Source: JACVRW01 sp963811055 (GTDB taxonomy: Bacteria > Actinomycetota > Thermoleophilia > Solirubrobacterales > Thermoleophilaceae). Taken from it: a stretch of DNA of 64,000 bases. The translations under genes were made by a program, and so were the position numbers. The stretch's first letter is position 1. Each line of letters begins with the position of its first letter. The DNA is taken from NCBI GenBank assembly GCA_963811055.1, contig CAWEPQ010000019.1, positions 733,083 through 797,082 on the forward strand. Reading direction: 5' to 3'. Under the pieces are notes generated by a model that was given only the letters and a program-made list of their open reading frames with translations, ran no database searches and was not told where the DNA came from. Below are positions 1 to 7,457 of the stretch, piece by piece.

Positions 1-523
1 GAGCACCCCGGCCCGCGGCCCGCGGTGCTGCTGATCGACGAGATCGACCGCGCCGACGACGACTTCGAGGCGTTCCTGCTCGAGCTGCTCGGCGAGGCGA
101 GCGTGACGATCCCCGAGCTCGGCACGATCGCCGCCACGCACCCGCCGATCATCGTGCTGACCTCCAACCGCACCCGCGACCTCCACGACGCCGTCAAGCG
201 CCGCTGCCTCTACCACTGGATCGACTACCCGACGCCCGAGCGCGAGGTCGAGATCGTGCGCCGCCGCGTGCAAGGGCGCGTCGCGAGACGCTGGCGGTGC
301 AGGTGGCGGACGCGGTCGTCGCGGATGCGCGACAGCGACGTGCAGAAGCCGCCCGGGATCGCCGAGGCGATCGACTGGCTCGCGGCGCTGAGCCTGCTCG
401 GGGTGGAGCAGCCTGGACGCCGCGGCGGTGGACCTCACGCTGGGCTCGGTGCTGAAGTACGGCGAGGACCAGGAGGTGATCCGCGCGGCCGGCCTCGAGC
501 AGCTCGTGCGCAGCGGTGGCTGA
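1..523 (+). pseudogene. MoxR-family AAA+ ATPase (CoxD-like), 5'-truncated by the window and frameshifted
   Basis: The window opens inside a MoxR-type ATPase. Frame 1 gives a Walker B segment (VLLIDEIDRADDDFE) and then a sensor-1-like stretch (IIVLTSNRTRDLHDAVKRR), both typical of the MoxR/CoxD ATPases that help mature aerobic CO dehydrogenase. Continuous similarity requires frame changes near 285, 320 and 410. The C-terminus is then readable as LGSVLKYGEDQEVIRAAG, ending at the TGA at 521-523. That stop overlaps the GTG of the following VWA gene, the usual CoxD-CoxE arrangement. The frameshifts compensate each other and hit several neighbours, so sequencing error is likelier than real decay. 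Family assignment is firm; intactness is unknown. Confidence 0.75.
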
Positions 524-1902
524 GGCGGCGCGCCGGCGCCGGCTTCGGGGTCGAGACGATCCACCTCGACCTGCCGCCGCTGGCCGGCGCGCTCAGCCGG
601 CGCCTGCGCGACGCCGGCGTGCCGGTGACGCCCGAGCGCTCGGCCGAGTTCGCGCGGGCGCTCGACGCTCGTGCGGCCCGATCAGCCGCCGGCGCCTGTA
701 CTGGACCGCGCGCGCGGTGTTCGTCTCCGACCAGGCGCACGCCGCCGGCCTTCGACGCCGTGTTCTGCTCGGTCTTCGGCGCCGCCGGCCGCGCCGACGA
801 GCGCGAGGCCCGACGACGCGCAGACCGCCGCCGCGCCGCCGACGAGCGACCCGCGGCCGAGCACGCCGTCCGCCGGGCGAGTCGGCGGCCGGCGCGCGGC
901 CGCGTCGACTCGCGCGCGCCGGCGCGGGCGACGAGATCCGACGAGGCGCCGAGGTCGAGGTCCCGCTGGCGATGGCCAGCGACGAGGAGCGGCTGGCCGG
1001 CAAGAGCTTCGACGCGCTCGAGCCGCACGAGCTCGCGCAGCTCTACCGGCTGATGACGCGGCTCGAGCTGGCCACGCCGCTGCGGCGCACGCGCCGCTAC
1101 GAGCGCGGCCGCCACGGCCAGCGCATCGACATGCGGCGCACGCTGCGCGCCAGCCTGCGCACCGGCGGCGACCCGATCCGCCTCGCGCGCCGGCGCCGGC
1201 GCATCGTGCCCGCGCCGGCTGGTGATGCTGTGCGACATCTCGGGCTCGATGGAGCCCTACGCCCGCGCCTACCTGCAGTTCCTCACCTGCGCCGCCGGCA
1301 GCGGCCCGAACGCCGAGGCGTTCGTCTTCGCCACGCGGCTGACCCGGCTGACCCGCGCGCTCGCCTCGCGCCACCCCGAGCGGGCGATCCAGCGCGCCGC
1401 GGCGGCGGCGCCGGACTGGTCGAGCGGCACCCGGATCGGCGACGCGCTGAAGGAGTTCAACGACCGCCACGGCCGGCGCGGCATGGCCCGCGGCGCGGTG
1501 GTGGTGATCCTCTCCGACGGCTGGGAGCGCGGCGACCCGAAGCTGGTGGGGCGCGAGATGGAGCGCCTCGTCGCGCCTGGCCCACCGGATCGTCTGGGTC
1601 AACCCGCGCGTCGAGCGCGCAGCGGGTTCTCGGTGCGGGCCGGCGGCATGGTCGCCGCGCTGCCGCACTGCGACGCGCTCGTGAGCGGCCACAGCTTCGA
1701 GGCGCTCGGCGAGGTCGTCGACGCGATCGGCGCGGCGTCGTGGACCGGCCGCGAGGCGCCGGCCGAGCCTGCGCGCTGCCGCCGAGGCCGACGAGGCGGA
1801 GCCGTGGGCCAGCGCGACGCCGGTGCCGGGCAGCTCGGTGGCGATGCCCAGCGGCTACGGCCCGAGCAGGGGCAACACGACGCCGGGATGGGTGACCGAT
1901 GA
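516..1902 (+). pseudogene. VWA-domain protein, CoxE family (CO dehydrogenase accessory), frameshifted
   Basis: CoxE-type von Willebrand factor A protein, the usual partner of MoxR/CoxD in CO dehydrogenase active-site maturation. Pieces in three frames follow family order: a helical N-terminal part (IHLDLPPLAGALSRRLRDAG), a middle part (DALEPHELAQLYRLMTRLEL), and then the VWA domain with an intact MIDAS motif (MLCDISGSMEPYARAYLQF, about 1225-1280), a TRIGDALKEFND loop and a VVILSDGWERGDP strand. The likely GTG start at 516 overlaps the upstream stop. The end (TGA 1900-1902) overlaps the next ATG as ATGA. At least five indels are needed to rebuild one protein. Together with neighbouring damage this suggests low sequence accuracy rather than a true pseudogene. 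Confidence 0.72.
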
Positions 1903-2085
1903 CGACGCGACGAAGACCTGCATCTACCCGGGCTGCGAGCGGCCGGCGGTGCCCGCCGCACCCGCTGGGCGGGCCGCAGCCGGCCTTCTGCGACCTCGAG
2001 GAGCACAACGCGCTGACCGCCCACCAGGAGCGCGAGCGCCTCGCGTCCCGCGAGCCGAGCCACGAGCAACGAGGAGGATCAGTAG
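1899..2085 (+). pseudogene. Small cysteine-containing protein in the cox cluster, frameshifted
   Basis: A short coding stretch starts at the ATG overlapping the CoxE stop (ATGA). In one frame it reads TKTCIYPGCERPAVP and in another PAFCDLEEHNALTAHQERERL, so a single ~60-residue protein with CxxxxxC and a later Cys is implied once two indels are allowed. A TAG at 2083-2085, overlapping the next GTG, would close it in the corrected frame. The cysteine spacing suggests a small metal-binding or zinc-ribbon-like protein. I recognise no named family. The reconstruction is tentative because the reading frame is broken. Confidence 0.4.
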
Positions 2086-2552
2086 TGGCTGACGAGGCCT
2101 ACCGAGCGGTGTTCCTGCGCGTGCATCCCACCGGCAAGATGGTGCTCAGCCTGACCACCGAGTCCGACGGCAGGGAGCCCGAGTACGCCGAGCTCGTCGG
2201 CCGACGAGCTCGGCGTCCCGGCGCTCGACGTCAAGGTCGTCCCCGCCGACACCGACCGGTTCGGCGTCGGCCACGGCTACAACACGAGCCCGTCCGACGG
2301 GCGCGCCGGCGGCGATCGCGCAGCGCCAGCGGCGAAGATCCGCGACAAGGCGCGGCTGCTCGCCGGCATGGCGCTGGACGCGCGCCCCGGAGACGCTCAC
2401 GTGGGCGAACGGCGCGTGGGTCGCCGGCGACGGCAGCGACCCGGCGCAGGTCAAGACGATCGAGGACATCGCCCTCTACGCGCACGGCACCGGCGCGCTG
2501 CCGCCCGGGCGTCGAGGGCGGGCTCGACGCGCAGGCCGTCTACCGCGACTGA
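2085..2552 (+). pseudogene. Stand-alone CoxL/xanthine dehydrogenase large-subunit-like domain, frameshifted
   Basis: After frame correction (indels near 2206 and 2390) this encodes about 155 residues matching the middle of the molybdopterin-binding domain of CoxL/XdhB-type large subunits. Recognisable pieces are HPTGKMVLSLTTESDGREPE, ELGVPALDVKVVPADTDRFG and KTIEDIALYAHGTGALPPG. A full large subunit is near 800 residues, so more than three quarters is missing. The gene has its own ribosome binding site (GAGGAGG before the GTG at 2085) and a stop at 2550-2552, right before a convergent yceI-like gene, so the missing C-terminal part is not hidden downstream. It is either a degenerate fragment or a deliberately small protein derived from CoxL. 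Confidence 0.55.
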
Positions 2553-2561
2553 GGACCTGAG

Positions 2562-3106
2562 CAGGTGGCCCTCGAGCACGACCTCGACCTCGTCGTTCAC
2601 CTTCAGCGCGCCGAACAGCGCCGAGTACGGCTTCATGCCCCAGGCGGTCTGCGTGACGACGGCGGCGGCGCTGAGCGCGCCCGTCGTCGCCGATCGCGAG
2701 GTCGAAGGCGATCGGCTGCGGTCGTGCCGGCGAGCGTCAGGTCGCCCTCGACGCTGCAGCGCCGCTGCCGTCGGCTCGGTCTGCACGCGCGGTCGAGCGG
2801 AACGCGATGTCCTGGCGCTTGAGCACCTCGTCGTCGATGGTCTGGTGGATGTTCGCCATGTCGTCGTCGCCGAGCGCCTGCATCCCGCCGGTGCCCTCGA
2901 CGCACGCGCAGCGAGGTGGCGTCGGCGGTCAGCTCGATGCTCGGTCGCGCCGGGGTCGTCGCCGACGTCGAGCGTCGCCTCCCAGGACGGTCACGTGGAT
3001 GACGAGGTCGTGTCCGGCCTTCGCCGCGGCGCCGCCGCGCCTGGTGTGCACCGAGAGCGTGGCGTTGTCGCGGCCCGAGCCGATGCGTGCCTGGCTGAAT
3101 CGACAC
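2562..3106 (-). pseudogene. YceI-family lipid-binding-like protein, frameshifted
   Basis: Read on the minus strand with frame corrections, the region yields a YceI-like lipocalin-type protein. It starts SIQPGTHRLGP, continues DNATLSVHTRRGGAAAKAG, then SIELTADATSLRVREG and an MANIHQTIDDEVLK-like segment, and ends TQTAWGMKPYSALFGALKV followed by NDEVEVVLEGHLL. YceI proteins bind isoprenoid-like lipids in a beta-barrel and are often secreted, but no signal peptide is visible here. A GTG at 3106 fits the conserved start. The exact stop cannot be placed because frames shift at least four times. It converges on the CoxL-like fragment and is divergent from coxG. Confidence 0.6.
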
Positions 3107-3153
3107 GCGCCGAGCATATATCGGCGCCACCCCGACACAAGGAGACGAACCGC

Positions 3154-3585
3154 ATGGCCATTGAACTGGACCATCGCTTCTCGACCGACGAAGTCGATCG
3201 ACGAGAGCTTCGCCGCGATCACCGACCTCGAACGCGTCGTGCCGTGCGTCGAGGGCGGCAGCGTGCTCGAGGCGACGGGCCCGACTCGGTCAAGGCGGAG
3301 ATCGTGATGAGGATGGGCGCGATGTCGATGAAGTTCACCGGCACGGTGGAGGTCGTCGAGCAGGACGCGGCCGCGCATCGCGCCGTGCTGCGGGTCAAGT
3401 CCAGGGAGGCGGGCGGCCAGGGCCACGCCAACGCGGACGTCACCTTCCAGCTCGACGAGGGCGGCGGCACGATCCACACCAAGGCGCAGATCACCGGCAA
3501 GGCGGCGTCGATGGGCGAGGGCGTGGTCGTCGGCGTGCTCGACGCGCTGATCACGGACTTCAGCGGGAAGCTCGGCGAGATCTGA
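3154..3585 (+). pseudogene. coxG: CoxG family (SRPBCC) protein, two frameshifts near the N-terminus
   Basis: CO dehydrogenase subunit G family, an SRPBCC/START-fold protein associated with attachment or maturation of molybdenum hydroxylases. The ATG at 3154 follows AAGGAG at a good distance. The reading is MAIELDHRFSTD, then (frame +1 near 3192) SIDESFAAITDLERVVPCVE GG, then back near 3282 to DSVKAEIVMRMGAMSMKFTG and onward uninterrupted to FSGKLGEI at 3585. The combined ~143 residues match family length and order (PCVEGG, MKFTGTVEV, TKAQITGKA). The two indels are the last in the damaged zone; from about 3300 on, frames are clean. Confidence 0.75.
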
Positions 3586-3592
3586 CCCGCCG

Positions 3593-3847
3593 ATGGCGAG
3601 CGTCGCGATGCGAGAGATCCGCGAGGGCGAGGTGCCGTTCGACGGCGGGACCGCGGTCCAGGAGGACCCCGATCGGCCCGCGTTCCGCGGCAACGGCCCC
3701 GACGACTACGTCTGCGTGCAGTGCGGCAACCTGCTCGCCGAGGCGATGCACCCGATGCAGATGACGAAGAAGGTCCGCGTCCGCTGCGGGCGCTGCTCGA
3801 CGGTCAACGTCGCGGTGACCGAGGGGGACAACCCGGTCACTGGGTGA
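3593..3847 (+). CDS. Small Cys-pair (zinc-ribbon-like) protein
   Basis: An 84-residue soluble protein starting at the ATG 7 nt after the coxG stop, so probably cotranscribed with it. Its C-terminal half has two CxxC knuckles (YVCVQCGNLL and RVRCGRCSTVNV), which would bind one zinc ion in a rubredoxin-like or zinc-ribbon fold. The N-terminal ~35 residues are polar and probably extended. No signal peptide or membrane segment is present. I do not recognise a named family. The intact frame and position suggest a real gene, perhaps a small nucleic-acid-binding or metal-binding adaptor. Confidence 0.6.
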   Translation: MASVAMREIREGEVPFDGGTAVQEDPDRPAFRGNGPDDYVCVQCGNLLAEAMHPMQMTKKVRVRCGRCSTVNVAVTEGDNPVTG

Positions 3848-3907
3848 TTCGGCCAGATCGTTCCCGGACGGCTAAAGACCGCACCACCGGGGATCGATGT
3901 GTAGGGA

Positions 3908-4057
3908 ATGAAAACAGGGGTGCTTTGCGTTGATTGCGGGACCAGCTGGGTGATTCCGGAACTGGAGGACGTCCCCGATGTGGGCGGATGTCTGCGCTGC
4001 GGCGGCTCTCTGGCCGCGGCCACTCCGGACGCGGCCGTGGCCGTGCCCGACCCCTAG
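3908..4057 (+). CDS. 49-residue Cys-pair protein
   Basis: A short ORF (ATG 3908, TAG 4055-4057) coding for 49 residues. CVDCGTSW near the start and CLRCGGSL near residue 30 give two CxxC pairs, so it is likely another minimal zinc ribbon, although unlike the preceding 84-residue protein in its remaining sequence. AGGGA lies just before the start. Its stop codon overlaps the stop region of the convergent TetR gene by three bases. The strong cysteine pattern in a short frame, with acidic residues between the knuckles, argues for a genuine small protein. Its function is unknown. Confidence 0.55.
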   Translation: MKTGVLCVDCGTSWVIPELEDVPDVGGCLRCGGSLAAATPDAAVAVPDP

Positions 4058-4629
4058 CCGGCGCCCAGGTACTCCACGACCATGTCGCCGAGCATTCGGC
4101 GGTAGCGCTCGCGTAGACCGGCGTCGAGCAGGTCGCGGTCGAAGATGGCCCCGAAGGTGTGCCGGTTGGCCATCCGGAACACGCAGAAGGCGCTGATCAT
4201 CATGTGGAGGTCCACGGCGTCGATGCCGCGCGTGAAGCTTCCCTCTCGCCGGCCGCGGACCAGGATCCGCTCGATCAGCTCGATGGCCCGGGAGTTCTGA
4301 CCGGCGAAGTCGGGACGCCCGGAGATGTGCTCGGCGCGGTGGATGTTCTCGATGCTCACGAGCCGGCTGAAGTCCGGGTGCGACTCGTGGTGGTCGAAGG
4401 TGAGCTCCGCCAGGCGGCGGATCGCCGCCGCCGGATCCAGGTGGTCGACCTCGATGGTCTGCTCAGCGGCCCGGATCGTGGCGTAGGCCCGCTCCAGGAC
4501 CGCAACGAAGAGCTGCTCCTTGCTCTCGAAGTAGTAGTAGATCATCCGCTTGGTCGTGCGCGTCTGATCGGCGATCTCGTCGACACGCGCACCGGCGAAG
4601 CCCTGATCGGCGAACTCGCGTGTGGCCAC
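4054..4629 (-). CDS. TetR-family transcriptional regulator of the quinate/dehydroshikimate operon
   Basis: TetR-type repressor. The DNA-binding helix-turn-helix is clear (ARVDEIADQTRTTKRMIYYY, then FESKEQLF), followed by a ~130-residue helical ligand-binding domain. From the GTG at 4629 the protein is 191 residues, but helix 1 (RTRQEILDVATREFADQG) begins upstream of that codon. The frame stays open to about 4718 without ATG, GTG or TTG. A CTG at 4686 would give 210 residues and a complete HTH. The gene is divergent from the aroE-like gene, with the palindrome at 4700-4713 between them. It probably represses that operon and itself, with a quinate/shikimate-derived inducer (inference from position). 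Confidence 0.85.
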   Translation of the reverse strand: MATREFADQGFAGARVDEIADQTRTTKRMIYYYFESKEQLFVAVLERAYATIRAAEQTIEVDHLDPAAAIRRLAELTFDHHESHPDFSRLVSIENIHRAEHISGRPDFAGQNSRAIELIERILVRGRREGSFTRGIDAVDLHMMISAFCVFRMANRHTFGAIFDRDLLDAGLRERYRRMLGDMVVEYLGAG

Positions 4630-4699
4630 GTCGAGGATCTCCTGCCTGGTGCGATCGGCGTCGCGCTGGGGAGTTTGGGATGTCAGCTGCCGGGCAATA

Positions 4700-4713
4700 A
4701 CTAACCGGTTCGT
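4700..4713. promoter_or_regulatory. Candidate TetR operator, imperfect palindrome ACTAACCGGTTCGT
   Basis: The divergent region between the TetR gene and the aroE-like gene contains ACTAACC/GGTTCGT, with six of seven base pairs symmetric about the centre at 4706/4707 and a perfect AACCGGTT core. It is the only clear dyad in this ~100 nt region and lies where a TetR dimer could block both promoters. The assignment is positional. Confidence 0.5.
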
Positions 4714-4740
4714 ACATTAGCGTTTCCTGGGGAGGGAAGC

Positions 4741-5628
4741 TTGAGGCCGGACGAGGAGAGCGCGGTCGCGGTGGGCCTGGTGGGCGCCGGGATAGGTGAG
4801 TCCCTCAGCCCTGCGCTGCACGAGCGGGAGGCCGGGCTGCTCGGCATCGACTACTCGTACACGCTGCTCGATCTGGACGAGCTCGGGCGGCCCGCCTCGG
4901 ACGTGGGGGACGTGGTGCGCGAGGCTCGCCGTGACGGCCTGCTCGGCCTGAACGTGACCCACCCCTGCAAGCAGCTCGTGGTGCCTGAGCTCGACAGGCT
5001 GTCCCACGAGGCGGCCGCGCTCGGCGCGGTCAACACGATCGTGTTCGGCGACGCGGGCCTGGTCGGGCACAACACGGACTCCACGGGCTTCCAGGAGGCC
5101 TTCGCGCGCGGCCTCCCCGGGGCGAGCGTCGATCGCGTGGTGCTCGTGGGCGCGGGTGGAGCGGGGGCGGCGGTGGCGCACGCGATCCTGTGCCTGGGAG
5201 CCGGCCACCTGGCCGTGCTGGACGCGGAGCCGGACCGCGCACGCGAGCTGGCCGATGCGCTCGCGCCGCGCTTCGACACGGCGCGCGTGCTGGCGGTCGA
5301 CCTGAGCGATCTGGACACGTTGCTGGCGGACGCGGACGGGCTGATCCATGCCACGCCCACGGGCATGGCCGCGCACCCCGGATCCGCCGTGCCCGCGGAG
5401 CTGCTGGGCACGGGCATGTGGGTGGCAGAGGTGGTCTACATGCCGGTCGAGACCGAGCTCCTCAAGGGGGCGCGCGAACGCGGCTGCCGCACACTGGACG
5501 GCGCCGCCATGGTCGCGCTCCAGGCAGCTGGTTCTTTCGAGCTGTTCACCGGCGCGCGGCCGGATCGCGAGCGAATGCTGCGCCACGTCGAGGAGCTGTT
5601 TGCCGAGCGCAGGAGCAAGGCGGCGTGA
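4741..5628 (+). CDS. Shikimate/quinate dehydrogenase (AroE family)
   Basis: NAD(P)-dependent dehydrogenase interconverting shikimate and 3-dehydroshikimate, or quinate and 3-dehydroquinate. The 295 residues contain the substrate motif ESLSPALHE, the catalytic Lys motif NVTHPCKQ (about residues 75-85), the catalytic Asp in HNTDSTGFQ, the nucleotide loop VLVGAGGAGAAVAHA, and the C-terminal GAAMVALQAAGSFELF helix. A TTG start at 4741 is supported by GGGAGG just upstream. Its stop overlaps the start of the dehydroshikimate dehydratase (GTGA), and a TetR gene is divergent, so this copy is probably catabolic (quinate/shikimate use) rather than the biosynthetic aroE. The NVTHPCKQ form is, from memory, common in catabolic quinate/shikimate dehydrogenases. 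Confidence 0.88.
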   Translation: MRPDEESAVAVGLVGAGIGESLSPALHEREAGLLGIDYSYTLLDLDELGRPASDVGDVVREARRDGLLGLNVTHPCKQLVVPELDRLSHEAAALGAVNTIVFGDAGLVGHNTDSTGFQEAFARGLPGASVDRVVLVGAGGAGAAVAHAILCLGAGHLAVLDAEPDRARELADALAPRFDTARVLAVDLSDLDTLLADADGLIHATPTGMAAHPGSAVPAELLGTGMWVAEVVYMPVETELLKGARERGCRTLDGAAMVALQAAGSFELFTGARPDRERMLRHVEELFAERRSKAA

Positions 5629-7457
5629 ACGCCGCGATCGCAACCGTCTCACTCAGCGGCTCGCTGGAGCAGAAGCTGGGCGCCGCGGCCCGGGCCGGGT
5701 TCCACGCCGTCGAGATCTTCGAGCCCGACCTGGTGGCCTCGCCGCTGGGTCCCGCCGCGATTCGCGGTCTGGCCGAAGAGCTCGGCCTGGCGATCCCGAT
5801 GTACCAGCCCTTCAGGGACTTCGAAGGGGTCGGCGCGGAGCAGTTCGAGCGCAACATGCGCCGCGCCCGCCACAAGTTCGAGGTCATGCGCGAGCTCGGC
5901 GCGACCACGCTGCTCGTGTGCTCCAACGTGGCGCCCGGCGCCATCGACGACCCCGAGCTGTCAGCCGCTCAGCTGCACCGCCTGGCCGAGGAGGCCGCCG
6001 AGCACGACATACGGATCGCCTATGAGGCGCTCGCTTGGGGCACCCACGTGAGCGACTACCGCGACGCATGGCGGATCGTCGAGATGGCCGACCACCCCAG
6101 CCTCGGTACCTGTCTGGACTCCTTTCACATCCTCTCGCGTGGCAGCGATCCGGCCGGGATTGCCGAGATCCCCGGCGAGAAGATCTTCTTCCTCCAGCTG
6201 GCCGACGCCCCGGCGATGTCGATGGACGTGCTCCAGTGGAGCCGCCACTACCGCTGCTTCCCGGGGCAGGGAGGGTTCGACCTCGCCGGCTTCATGGGCC
6301 ATGTGGCGGCCGCCGGGTACCGGGGACCCTGGTCGCTCGAGGTGTTCAACGACGTCTTCCGGCAGGCGGATCCGGACCGGATAGCCGTCGACGCCATGCG
6401 CTCGCTCCTGGCGCTCGCGGCGGCCGTGGGCGAGTGCTCCCTGCCGCCGGCCCCGGAGCTGAGCGGCCTCGCCTTCGTGGAGCTGGCCGTGGGGTCGGAA
6501 TCCGGCCCGGAGACGGCGGGCGTGCTCGAGGCCATGGGCTTCGCGCAGGTGGGACCCCACCGCTCCAAGCCCGTCCAGCTCTGGCAGCACGGCGCGGCCC
6601 GCGTGCTGCTCAACCACGGGGACGAGCGGACGGCGGGGGATCCGCTGGTGGCCGCGTTGGGCGTGGAGAGCACCGATCCGGCCGGGTCAGAGGAGCGCGC
6701 GGAGGCACTGCTCGCCTCGGTGGTCCCACGTCGCCGCGGGCCGGGTGAGGCCTACCTCGCCGCCATTTCCGCCCCGGACGAGACCTCCATCCTCTTCTGC
6801 CGCACCGATGCCGGCGCGGACGGATGGCTCGGCGACTTCGTGGAGCTGGAGCACCACAACGGCGATGCCGTCGTGCACGCCATCGACCACGTGGTCCTCT
6901 CCCAGCCGTTCGACTACTTCGACGAGGCCACCCTGTTCTACCGCTCCGTGCTGGGCCTCGAGGCGCACGAAAGCCAGGACCTGGCCGGCCCGGAGGGACT
7001 GCTCCGCAGCCGTTCCGTGAACGATCCGACCCGTCGCCTGCGACTGGCGCTCACGGTGCCGCGCCTGGGCGGTGGAGAGCACGGACGGCTCGCCGATCTC
7101 CAGCACGTGGCCTTCGCGAGTCACGACGCCGTGGCCGCGGCCCGCCGGATGCGAGAGCGGGGAGTTCCGCTGCTCGCGATTCCGGACAACTACTACGACG
7201 ATCTCTCCGCTCGGACGGAGCTCGAGGAAGACATCCTGGCGACGCTCCAAGCGCTCGGCGTCCTCTACGACTCGGGTCCCTCCGGAGAGTTCCTGCACTT
7301 CTTCACCGACCTGGTCGGCGGCCGGTTGTTCCTCGAAGTGGTCGAGCGCCGTGGCGCCTACGACGGCTACGGCGCGGCCAACTCGCCGGTCCGGCTGGCA
7401 GCGCAGGAGCAGTTCCACGAGAGAGGGGAGAGGCATGAGCACCCAGAGCACGCTTGA
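5625..7457 (+). CDS. quiC: 3-dehydroshikimate dehydratase (QuiC-type, TIM-barrel + HPPD-like fusion)
   Basis: A 610-residue two-domain protein starting at the GTG that overlaps the aroE-like stop. Residues ~1-270 form a sugar-phosphate-isomerase-like TIM barrel (AP endonuclease 2 family) with the acidic/His metal ligands expected of dehydroshikimate dehydratases (AYEALAWGTHVSDY, TCLDSFHIL, GPWSLEVFND). Residues ~285-600 are a vicinal-oxygen-chelate region like 4-hydroxyphenylpyruvate dioxygenase (IDHVVLSQPFDYFDEATLFY and LQHVAFASHD). This fusion is known in Pseudomonas/Acinetobacter-type QuiC enzymes that convert 3-dehydroshikimate to protocatechuate. It feeds the beta-ketoadipate pathway, whose genes are not in this window. 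Confidence 0.88.
   Translation: MNAAIATVSLSGSLEQKLGAAARAGFHAVEIFEPDLVASPLGPAAIRGLAEELGLAIPMYQPFRDFEGVGAEQFERNMRRARHKFEVMRELGATTLLVCSNVAPGAIDDPELSAAQLHRLAEEAAEHDIRIAYEALAWGTHVSDYRDAWRIVEMADHPSLGTCLDSFHILSRGSDPAGIAEIPGEKIFFLQLADAPAMSMDVLQWSRHYRCFPGQGGFDLAGFMGHVAAAGYRGPWSLEVFNDVFRQADPDRIAVDAMRSLLALAAAVGECSLPPAPELSGLAFVELAVGSESGPETAGVLEAMGFAQVGPHRSKPVQLWQHGAARVLLNHGDERTAGDPLVAALGVESTDPAGSEERAEALLASVVPRRRGPGEAYLAAISAPDETSILFCRTDAGADGWLGDFVELEHHNGDAVVHAIDHVVLSQPFDYFDEATLFYRSVLGLEAHESQDLAGPEGLLRSRSVNDPTRRLRLALTVPRLGGGEHGRLADLQHVAFASHDAVAAARRMRERGVPLLAIPDNYYDDLSARTELEEDILATLQALGVLYDSGPSGEFLHFFTDLVGGRLFLEVVERRGAYDGYGAANSPVRLAAQEQFHERGERHEHPEHA

Noticed and set aside
4741..5628. Biosynthetic aroE
   Set aside because: Coupling to a dehydroshikimate dehydratase, a transporter and a divergent TetR gene indicates a catabolic role; no other aromatic-biosynthesis gene is present.
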